From Gallibacterium genomosp. 1 (GTDB taxonomy: Bacteria; Pseudomonadota; Gammaproteobacteria; Enterobacterales; Pasteurellaceae), in assembly GCF_000771875.1 (NCBI RefSeq), contig NZ_JPXX01000009.1:54764-118763 (forward strand): a stretch of 64,000 nucleotides of DNA, written 5' to 3'. Below, in pieces: positions 57,145 to 64,000 of the stretch (its first letter is position 1; each line of letters begins with the position of its first letter). Made by a program: the position numbers and the translations under genes. Below the pieces are notes generated by a model, which was not told where the DNA came from, did not search any database, and saw only the letters and a program-made list of their open reading frames with translations.

Positions 57145-59763
57145 ATGAGTGATAAAAAAACTGATACCCAATTAACAGAGAAAAAGCCAACCAAGTTGAA
57201 ATTAAAACGTTCAACACACAGCACCTTAACAGTGCAACAAAATGGTAGTGGCAAAAGCAAAGAAGTAAAAATTGAGACACGTAAAACACGTGTGATCGAT
57301 ACTCACGCTAAAGAAGAAGCGGAAGCTAAAGCGAAAAAAGAAGCGGAAGCCAAAGCACAAAAAGAGGCGGAAGCCAAAGCGCAAAAAGAGGCGGAAGCTA
57401 AAGCGCAAAAAGAGGCGGAAGCCAAAGCACAAAAAGAGGCGGAAGCTAAAGCGCAAAAAGAGGCGGAAGCCAAAGCGAAAAAAGAGGCAGAAGCCAAAGC
57501 GCAAAAAGAGGCGCAAGAGCAGGCGAAAAAAGAAGCTGAACAGGTGAAAGTGGCAGATGCTACAAAAGCTGAGACAACCAAGAAAACCGCTGTAAAAGAC
57601 GAAAATAAACAGAAACGCAAAGCGGAAGAAGAGGAATTTCGTCGTAGAGCAGAAGAAGCCGCACGCCAAAAAGCGGAAGAGCAAGCTCGCAAAGCGGCAG
57701 AAGATGCCAAACGCTATGCTGATTTTGAAGATGACAATTTTAGCGATGATGATGTGGATGACTATTCCGATTATCACTTAACCTCTTCTTATGCTCGTGA
57801 GGCTGAAAATGAAGAAGAGCGTCGCAATGAAAATCGTGGTCGTGGTAAGAAAGTAGCGAAAGCGAAGAAAAACAATCGTGACGAGGAGTCTTCTAAAAAC
57901 GAACGTGAAGCGAATCGCCGTAATAATCAGCAACAAAATGCGAAAGGTAAGAAATCTAATCGTAAGAGTGCATTGCAACAAGGTTTTACTAAACCGGCAC
58001 AACCTGTTACTCGTGATGTCGTGATTGGTGAAACCATTACTGTCGGTGAATTAGCGAATAAAATGGCAGTGAAGGCGACTGAAGTAATCAAAACGATGAT
58101 GAAAATGGGAGCAATGGCAACCATTAACCAAGTTATCGACCAAGAAACAGCACAATTAGTTGCTGAAGAAATGGGACATAAAGTGGTGTTACGCCGTGAA
58201 AACGAATTGGAAGAAGCGATATTAAGTGACCGTGATATGAATGCGGAAGCAGAACCACGTGCGCCAGTAGTAACCATAATGGGACACGTTGACCACGGTA
58301 AAACTTCATTGCTTGACTATATTCGTAAAGCGAAAGTGGCTGCAGGCGAGGCAGGAGGAATTACCCAACATATCGGTGCTTATCACGTGCATACACCAAA
58401 CGGAGATATTACCTTCTTAGATACTCCAGGACACGCTGCATTTACTTCTATGCGAGCTCGTGGTGCGCAAGCTACTGATATTGTTGTGTTAGTTGTAGCA
58501 GCGGATGATGGTGTAATGCCACAAACTATTGAAGCAATTCAACACGCTAAAGCGGCAAATGTGCCATTAGTAGTGGCAGTAAACAAAATTGATAAGCCTG
58601 AAGCTGATCCAGATCGAGTGAAAACTGAACTTTCACAATATGGTGTTATTTCAGAAGATTGGGGTGGCGATACTCAATTTGTTAATGTTTCAGCAAAGAA
58701 AGGCATTGGAATTGATGAGCTATTAGATGCTATTTTGTTACAAGCTGAAGTGCTTGAGTTGAAAGCGGTCAAAGATGGTATGGCAACAGGAGTTGTTATT
58801 GAGTCTTACCTTGATAAAGGTCGAGGTCCAGTGGCAACAGTATTGGTGCAATCTGGCACATTAAACCGTGGCGATACTGTACTGTGCGGATTAGAGTACG
58901 GTCGTGTGCGTGCAATGCGTAATGAAATCGGTAAAGAAGTAAAAAGTGCCGGTCCATCTATTCCGGTAGAGATTTTAGGGCTTTCCGGCGTGCCTTCAGC
59001 TGGGGATGAAATGACGGTTGTTCGTGATGAGAAAAAAGCTCGTGAAGTCGCATTATATCGTCAAGGTAAATTCCGTGAAGTGAAATTGGCTCGTCAACAA
59101 AAAGCGAAACTTGAAAATATGTTCAGCAGTATGACTGAGGGCGATGTTTCAGAATTGAATATTATCGTTAAAGCGGACGTTCAAGGTTCGGTAGAGGCTA
59201 TCTGTCAAGCATTGTTAGAGCTTTCAACTGATGAAGTGAAAGTAAAAATTGTTGGTTCAGGTGTAGGTGGAATTACCGAAACCGATGCGACTTTAGCCGC
59301 GGCTTCTAATGCTATCATTGTTGGTTTCAATGTACGTGCCGATGCTTCAGCACGTAAAGTGGTTGAAGCGGAGAATCTTGATCTTCGTTATTACTCCGTT
59401 ATTTATGATTTGATCAATGAAATCAAAGCGGCATTAAGCGGTATGCTTCAACCTGAATTTAAACAGGAAATTATCGGTCTCGCAGAAGTACGTGATGTGT
59501 TCCGTTCACCGAAATTTGGTGCAATTGCTGGTTGTATGGTAATTGAAGGGGTAGTTAAACGTCATAATCCAATCCGTGTGTTACGTGATAATGTGGTGAT
59601 TTATGAGGGAGAACTTGAATCGTTGCGACGCTTTAAAGATGATGTGAATGAAGTGCGTAATGGTATGGAATGTGGTATCGGCGTGAAGAACTATAACGAT
59701 GTTCGTGTCGGAGACCAAATAGAAGTATTTGAAACTGTTGAAGTAAAACGCTCAATTGAATAA
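57145..59763 (+). CDS. infB: InfB, translation initiation factor IF-2
   Basis: GTPase that brings initiator tRNA to the 30S subunit. The 872-residue product has a short N-terminal domain, a charged helical linker of eight E-A-E-A-K-A-Q/K-K repeats (about residues 57-120), a second N-terminal domain ([20 protein letters not shown]), the G domain with [12 protein letters not shown] near 380, DTPGHAAF and NKID, and the C-terminal tRNA-binding domains. The genes upstream encode the initiator tRNA and NusA. Confidence 0.97.
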   Translation: MSDKKTDTQLTEKKPTKLKLKRSTHSTLTVQQNGSGKSKEVKIETRKTRVIDTHAKEEAEAKAKKEAEAKAQKEAEAKAQKEAEAKAQKEAEAKAQKEAEAKAQKEAEAKAKKEAEAKAQKEAQEQAKKEAEQVKVADATKAETTKKTAVKDENKQKRKAEEEEFRRRAEEAARQKAEEQARKAAEDAKRYADFEDDNFSDDDVDDYSDYHLTSSYAREAENEEERRNENRGRGKKVAKAKKNNRDEESSKNEREANRRNNQQQNAKGKKSNRKSALQQGFTKPAQPVTRDVVIGETITVGELANKMAVKATEVIKTMMKMGAMATINQVIDQETAQLVAEEMGHKVVLRRENELEEAILSDRDMNAEAEPRAPVVTIMGHVDHGKTSLLDYIRKAKVAAGEAGGITQHIGAYHVHTPNGDITFLDTPGHAAFTSMRARGAQATDIVVLVVAADDGVMPQTIEAIQHAKAANVPLVVAVNKIDKPEADPDRVKTELSQYGVISEDWGGDTQFVNVSAKKGIGIDELLDAILLQAEVLELKAVKDGMATGVVIESYLDKGRGPVATVLVQSGTLNRGDTVLCGLEYGRVRAMRNEIGKEVKSAGPSIPVEILGLSGVPSAGDEMTVVRDEKKAREVALYRQGKFREVKLARQQKAKLENMFSSMTEGDVSELNIIVKADVQGSVEAICQALLELSTDEVKVKIVGSGVGGITETDATLAAASNAIIVGFNVRADASARKVVEAENLDLRYYSVIYDLINEIKAALSGMLQPEFKQEIIGLAEVRDVFRSPKFGAIAGCMVIEGVVKRHNPIRVLRDNVVIYEGELESLRRFKDDVNEVRNGMECGIGVKNYNDVRVGDQIEVFETVEVKRSIE
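57315..57506 (+). repeat. Eight 24-bp tandem repeats within infB
   Basis: Units start at 57315, 57339, 57363, 57387, 57411, 57435, 57459 and 57483. The consensus begins GAGGCGGAAGCCAAAGCG. Differences are mostly silent (gct/gcc, gcg/gca), and a degenerate ninth unit follows. Copy number could change in frame by recombination. Confidence 0.9.
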
Positions 59764-59800
59764 TAGCTGAGCATTATCAATAATAGGAAAGTGAGTGGCG

Positions 59801-59887
59801 GTAAATGTCGGCATTTACTTTTAAAAAATAAACTCAGAATCACTTAATGGAATAAATTTTTAAGGCGGTAATTATTGCCGCTTTTTT
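59801..59887 (+). terminator. Two hairpins between infB and rbfA
   Basis: GTAAATG-TCGG-CATTTAC (59801-59818) and GCGGTAA-TTA-TTGCCGC followed by TTTTTT (59865-59887). The second is a plausible terminator or attenuator before the rbfA ribosome site AAGGAGG. Confidence 0.65.
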
Positions 59888-59902
59888 ATTAAGGAGGCAA
59901 TT

Positions 59903-60289
59903 ATGGCAAGAGAATTCAGCCGTGCACAACGAGTTGCACAAGAAATTAAAAAAGAGATTGCAGTTATTTTGCAACGTGAAGTCAAAGATCCTCGAATTGG
60001 TATGGTAACTGTTTCTGATGTAGAAGTATCGAAAGATTTAGCTTATGCTAAAATTTTTGTTACTTTTCTTTTTGATGAGGATGAACAACAGATAGAACAG
60101 GGAATGGAGGGATTACATAATGCCTCACCTTATATCCGTTCGTTATTGGGTAAAGCAATGCGTTTACGTATTGTGCCGGAATTACGTTTTGTTTACGATA
60201 ATTCGCTGGTTGAAGGAATGAAAATGTCTAATCTAGTGACAGAAGTGATTAATCGGGATAAAGCAAAACATCACGAAGATCAGGAGTAA
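59903..60289 (+). CDS. rbfA: RbfA, ribosome-binding factor A
   Basis: Cold-shock 30S maturation factor. The 128-residue product starts [20 protein letters not shown] and has the KH-like fold motif [20 protein letters not shown]. It has a near-perfect AAGGAGG ribosome site and overlaps truB by one base (TAATG). Confidence 0.96.
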   Translation: MAREFSRAQRVAQEIKKEIAVILQREVKDPRIGMVTVSDVEVSKDLAYAKIFVTFLFDEDEQQIEQGMEGLHNASPYIRSLLGKAMRLRIVPELRFVYDNSLVEGMKMSNLVTEVINRDKAKHHEDQE

Positions 60290-61212
60290 TGGTGGTAAAG
60301 AAAAAAGGACGAGATTTACACGGTATTATTCTGTTGGATAAACCGCAAGGCAACAGTTCAAATGGAGTAATGCAACAAGTAAAGCGTTATTTTCAAGCAA
60401 ATAAAGCTGGTCATACAGGGGCATTGGATCCGTTGGCGACAGGAATGTTACCTATTTGTTTTGGCGAAGCGACCAAGTTTTCGCAACATTTGCTTGATTC
60501 CGATAAATGTTATTTGGTTACAGCAAAACTAGGTGAACGCACAGATACTTCCGATGCAGAAGGCACTGTGGTGGAACGCAAAGCAATTAATGTGGACTTA
60601 GAACAAATTAAATTAGCATTGCCTCATTTTACTGGTAAGTTACAACAAGTGCCAACAATGTTTTCTGCACTAAAATATCAAGGGAAACCGCTTTATGAAT
60701 ATGCGCGTGCAGGTATTACTGTTGAGCGTCAAGCTCGACCAATTACTATTTTCTCAATTGATTTTATTGAATATCAGAAACCTTATCTCACTTTATCAGT
60801 GCATTGTTCAAAAGGTACTTATATCCGAACATTGATTGATGATCTCGGTGAATATCTTGGTTGCGGTGCACACGTTACAATGTTGCGACGTACCAAAGTA
60901 GCGAATTATCCTTATGAAGCAATGGTAACAATGGAACAGTTGGCAGAATTGGCACAAAGTCAGGATTTTACTGCTTTAGATAAATTGCTATTGCCAATGG
61001 ATACTGCGGTTGCGAGCTTGCCCAAATTGATATTACCCTCGCAACAGGCTGAAAAATTAATATGTGGGCAACGTATCAAATTGACGCAACCATTAGCCAC
61101 AATGCACTACCGAATTTATGATGAAAATACACATTTTATTGGGGTAGCGGAGATAGTTAATAATGTGCTACACCCTCGTAGATTGGTCAGTCAAGTTGCA
61201 AGAGAAGATTAA
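60289..61212 (+). CDS. truB: TruB, tRNA pseudouridine-55 synthase
   Basis: Makes the T-loop pseudouridine in all tRNAs. The 307-residue product has the catalytic Asp in [17 protein letters not shown] and the [13 protein letters not shown] motif. An AGGAG site lies in the end of rbfA. It is the last gene of the metY-to-truB cluster. Confidence 0.96.
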   Translation: MVVKKKGRDLHGIILLDKPQGNSSNGVMQQVKRYFQANKAGHTGALDPLATGMLPICFGEATKFSQHLLDSDKCYLVTAKLGERTDTSDAEGTVVERKAINVDLEQIKLALPHFTGKLQQVPTMFSALKYQGKPLYEYARAGITVERQARPITIFSIDFIEYQKPYLTLSVHCSKGTYIRTLIDDLGEYLGCGAHVTMLRRTKVANYPYEAMVTMEQLAELAQSQDFTALDKLLLPMDTAVASLPKLILPSQQAEKLICGQRIKLTQPLATMHYRIYDENTHFIGVAEIVNNVLHPRRLVSQVARED

Positions 61213-61301
61213 ACAAATTTAGGAAAAATAGTTTAAAAATTTGTCTAAAAAAACATCATTTGGAGTGTTTTGTGTTTTTTTTATGCAAAAAAAGTGTTCT
61301 T

Positions 61302-61330
61302 TTGACTGTTTTTTAGGCTAAAAAATAAAT
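61302..61330 (+). promoter_or_regulatory. Promoter of the first porin gene
   Basis: -35 TTGACT (61302-61307), 17-bp spacer and -10-like ATAAAT (61325-61330). It is followed by an untranslated leader of about 110 bases. Confidence 0.6.
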
Positions 61331-61447
61331 AAAGGTTGATCAACTACCCAAGTTGGCGTAGGATTTGCCCCGAAATGAGGTCGATTAGACTTACATTTTC
61401 TTAAAAAGTTCACAGTAACTTAAAAAATTTTTATAGAGGTATTAATT

Positions 61448-62506
61448 ATGAAAAAAACATTGATTGCACTTGCAGTAGCAGCAGTAGCAGCAACTTCAGC
61501 AAACGCAGCTGTAGTTTATAATCAAGACGGTACTAAAGTTGAAGTTGGCGGACAATTCCGTGTTAAATTAACAAAAGATTCTAATGAACGTATTGATCTT
61601 AAAAACCCAGGTTCACGCATTGACATCAAAGCATCTCAAGATTTAGGTAATGGCTTCAGTGCATTAGCCGCTACTCAATTACGTTTTTCTTCAAGAACTG
61701 ATGGTGAGTCTAATGATGATTTCAATGACATTGAAGCTCATGATGTATATGCAGGATTTGCTTATGATCAAGTGGGTACATTAACTTTCGGTAAACAAAA
61801 TACCAACCAAGATGATTTAGGTATTTCTGACTATACCTATGATTTAGGTGATGTGAAAATGACTCACAACCATGATGATAAAGCGGCTAAATTCCGCAGT
61901 GTAGAATGGAATGGCTTTAGCTTCGGTGCAGATTATTTCTTCGGTGATGCTAAAAAAGATTCTGCCACAGAACAAAATGGTAAAGGTTGGGGTGCAGCAT
62001 TATTCTATACTGCTGAAGTTGCCAATGATACTACTTTAACTGTAAACGGTGGTTACACTAAAGTTAAGAAATTCGATAGAGCAGATACTACAAATTCTGG
62101 TGATTACAATGTAAGTTCTTATGTTGTTGGTGCTGAATTAGCAAGCGGTCCATTTGCATTAGCAGTTGACTGGTCTGAAAAACACTCTACTAACGGTACT
62201 GACGCTTTAGATTTTGGTGTTGGTGATCTTGAAGATTCTTTCCACAAAATCAAAGCATTAGAAGTGGGTGCTAAATATAACTACTTAGAAAATGCGAAAG
62301 TATATGGTGAATACCAATACTGGAAAGCAACTCCAAACAGTGGTGATGATAAAGTAACTATGAATGGCTTTATCCTTGGTACTGACTACTGGTTCACTAA
62401 ACAAGTTGTAACTTACTTAGAAGCTGGTACATTCAAATATAAAAACCAAGCTGATGAATCAGATAGAGATAATAAAATCGGCGTTGGTTTCCGTGTTTAT
62501 TTCTAA
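61448..62506 (+). CDS. Porin, OmpP2/OmpH-like (paralogue 1)
   Basis: Outer-membrane general porin. The 352-residue product has a signal peptide (MKKTLIALAVAAVAATSANA), mature start AVVYNQDGTKVEVGGQ, alternating beta-strand sequence and a terminal aromatic residue (GVGFRVYF) for BAM recognition. PEFG-type loop sequence is replaced by acidic loops (for example DKDN-rich stretches). A second porin with a near-identical start lies in opposite orientation 306 bases downstream. Confidence 0.92.
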   Translation: MKKTLIALAVAAVAATSANAAVVYNQDGTKVEVGGQFRVKLTKDSNERIDLKNPGSRIDIKASQDLGNGFSALAATQLRFSSRTDGESNDDFNDIEAHDVYAGFAYDQVGTLTFGKQNTNQDDLGISDYTYDLGDVKMTHNHDDKAAKFRSVEWNGFSFGADYFFGDAKKDSATEQNGKGWGAALFYTAEVANDTTLTVNGGYTKVKKFDRADTTNSGDYNVSSYVVGAELASGPFALAVDWSEKHSTNGTDALDFGVGDLEDSFHKIKALEVGAKYNYLENAKVYGEYQYWKATPNSGDDKVTMNGFILGTDYWFTKQVVTYLEAGTFKYKNQADESDRDNKIGVGFRVYF

Positions 62507-62524
62507 TTTAATTTGTTAGTTGTG

Positions 62525-62555
62525 AAAACCCCGGTCAGTTGATCGGGGTTTTTGT
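62525..62555 (+). terminator. Porin 1 terminator
   Basis: AAAACCCCGGTC / GATCGGGGTTTT arms around AGTT, with one G-T pair, then a T run. Confidence 0.9.
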
Positions 62556-62556
62556 T

Positions 62557-62764
62557 TTTTGTCTGATTATTTCTAATGAGAAAAAAAGGGAATGAGAGCT
62601 AAGAAAATAGTGTATTTGTCAATTCTCATTACTGTAAGATCTTTGGACAGTAAAAAGACTTCTCCTTGTTATGCTCGAAAAATGATAACTTTCTGCCTAA
62701 AATCTATTTCTATTCTGGCAAGTTTAAGCTTATTGAAATTTGTGGGAAATTTGATTAGTCAATA
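62557..62764. other. Gap between the convergent porins
   Basis: About 200 bases between the two porin terminators with no recognisable gene or signal. Confidence 0.6.
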
Positions 62765-62792
62765 ATAAAAAACCCCGAGAAAACTCTCGGGG
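62765..62792 (-). terminator. Porin 2 terminator
   Basis: CCCCGAGA / TCTCGGGG arms with a 4-base loop; on the minus strand it is followed by TTTTTT. Confidence 0.9.
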
Positions 62793-62812
62793 TATAGAGG
62801 TATGTTTAACAA

Positions 62813-63868
62813 TTAGAATAAGACACGTAATCCTACACGTAATTTATGGTCTCTTGCTGATTCACCATCAAATTTAGCTTTTGCTGTACCTGCTTCAAAG
62901 TAAGTAATAACGTTTTTAGCGAATTTATAATCTGTACCTAAGATAAATTCATTTACTTTTACTTTCTCTTCTACATTAGCAAATTTTCCTTGACGATAAA
63001 TGTACTCACCGTAAACGGAAGCGTTATCTAAATAATCATATTTAGCACCAACTTCTAGTTGTTGTAGTTTGTTCACAGGTAATGACACTACTGTACCACT
63101 TGAATGAGGTGCAATAATATCTAAAGAATTTACATCATTAGTTGCTTTAGCTTGAGAATAATCCACACCAAGAGCAAATTTTCCGGAAACCACTTCAGCG
63201 CCAACAGTAAATGCTTTTTGTTTAAACGGTTCTACATAATTATTCGAATCATTATTACCTCGTTTGGTTTGAGTATATCCAGCTTCAAAATTTAAGGCAG
63301 TATCATTAGCCACGTTTACAGTATAGAATGCTGAAACACCGAAACCTGAGTTATCATTGTAGGTATTTCCTAGTGTATCTTCAGTGTTTGGATTACCAAA
63401 GTAATAATCTAAACCAAATTGGAAACCAGCAAAATCAGCACTACGGAAACGAATATCTTTGTTCGCTTCTGTTACTGTGGTATTTACCCCACCAAGATCA
63501 TAGGTATAATCAGAAACACCAACATCATCAAGGTTAGTTAATTGGCGACCGAATGTTAATTGACCAATGCCCTCTTTGGCAAAGCCAGCATAAACACGAC
63601 GTACTGTAACATTATCTTGATCGCCTTTAAGACCAATTTCTAAATGACCTAATGCACTGTAGCCATCACCTAAATCCTGATTTACTTTTGCGTGAATACG
63701 AGATGAACCATATTTAAGATCTGCTCTCTCATTTTTATCTTTAGATAAAATTAGACGAACTTGTCCACCAACATCAACTTTAGTACCATCTTGATTATAA
63801 ACTACGGCTGCGTTTGCGGAAGTGGCTGCTACTGCTGCAACTGCCAATGCGACTAATGTTTTTTTCAT
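62813..63868 (-). CDS. Porin, OmpP2/OmpH-like (paralogue 2)
   Basis: A 351-residue outer-membrane porin with signal peptide MKKTLVALAVAAVAATSANA and the terminal strand ending VGLRVLF. It shares SDYTYDLGGV-type strands and the C-terminal FILGTDY with paralogue 1, but the surface-loop sequences differ. The ATG at 63868 has AGGTG at the right distance; an in-frame GTG at 63877 is rejected. Its 5' region runs to the window end. Confidence 0.92.
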   Translation of the reverse strand: MKKTLVALAVAAVAATSANAAVVYNQDGTKVDVGGQVRLILSKDKNERADLKYGSSRIHAKVNQDLGDGYSALGHLEIGLKGDQDNVTVRRVYAGFAKEGIGQLTFGRQLTNLDDVGVSDYTYDLGGVNTTVTEANKDIRFRSADFAGFQFGLDYYFGNPNTEDTLGNTYNDNSGFGVSAFYTVNVANDTALNFEAGYTQTKRGNNDSNNYVEPFKQKAFTVGAEVVSGKFALGVDYSQAKATNDVNSLDIIAPHSSGTVVSLPVNKLQQLEVGAKYDYLDNASVYGEYIYRQGKFANVEEKVKVNEFILGTDYKFAKNVITYFEAGTAKAKFDGESARDHKLRVGLRVLF

Positions 63869-64000
63869 AATTGACACCTCTGTGTTAATTGTTACTTTGC
63901 TTATCGCTCCGTAACAGTAATAAACAGATGCCCATATTTTTTTAGTTATTTATTTGATGAATCAAGGATCAGCAAATTTTTATGCCCTTTTCGCTAAGTT
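63869..64000 (-). promoter_or_regulatory. Upstream region of porin 2
   Basis: Noncoding leader and presumed promoter, AT-rich, cut by the window edge. I see no clear -35/-10 pair. Confidence 0.4.

Noticed and set aside
57226..57777. 183-codon open frame on the minus strand
   Set aside because: It is the antisense of the low-complexity infB repeat; its Phe/Leu/Arg-rich product is an artefact of that repeat.

Overview
The window looks like chromosomal DNA of an AT-rich gammaproteobacterium of the family Pasteurellaceae. The protein sequences are enterobacteria-like and gene neighbourhoods match Haemophilus and E. coli (divergent dacB/greA, metY-rimP-nusA-infB-rbfA-truB, yfcZ next to fadL). The porins are OmpP2/OmpH-like, and the left end carries Haemophilus-type DNA uptake signal sequences (AAGTGCGGT). 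I cannot name the species from sequence alone.

Region 1 (1-14.7 kb) is a complete maltose/maltodextrin locus: malK (partial) diverges from malEFG, then come malT and malPQ. The malE and malP promoters share a MalT-box core exactly 21 bp upstream of a CATAAT -10 element, and the malK/malE gap carries two perfect CRP palindromes. Between malG and malT sits a type III toxin-antitoxin locus: a strong promoter, 31-bp RNA-antitoxin repeats, a terminator and a toxN gene interrupted by one in-frame TGA. After malQ come a decayed ytfJ, an IS3-family transposase scar and a ROK-family repressor. I found ten exact uptake sequences here and none by eye in the other 49 kb, which suggests this segment was imported from a related species.

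Region 2 (14.8-27.7 kb) is mostly housekeeping: bioB, thiBPQ under a TPP riboswitch, a vapBC toxin-antitoxin pair, rsmC, metG and apbC. It also holds a DUF3037 gene with an N-terminally truncated HipA-like kinase, an O-antigen ligase and infA.

Region 3 (27.9-42.4 kb) is a tightly packed, very AT-rich O-antigen operon. It encodes Wzz, a UDP-GlcNAc 4,6-dehydratase, an aminotransferase, an initiating sugar-phosphate transferase, two glycosyltransferases, an acyltransferase, Wzy, a pyruvyl transferase, a nitroreductase-like protein, Wzx, Ugd and a UDP-glucuronate 4-epimerase. It ends in a perfect 50-bp palindrome. Together these genes predict a short repeat unit built on a 4-amino-6-deoxy sugar plus galacturonic acid, with pyruvate, so possibly a zwitterionic glycan. 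Three G/C homopolymers (11, 9 and 9 bp) lie upstream of waaL, upstream of wzz and inside wzz, and look like phase-variation switches.

Region 4 (42.6-64 kb) holds a small RelA/SpoT-domain protein, dacB/greA, fadD, rnd, sstT, yfcZ/fadL, bioFGC, initiator tRNA-Met with rimP-nusA-infB-rbfA-truB, and two convergent porin paralogues. IF-2 contains eight 24-bp tandem repeats.
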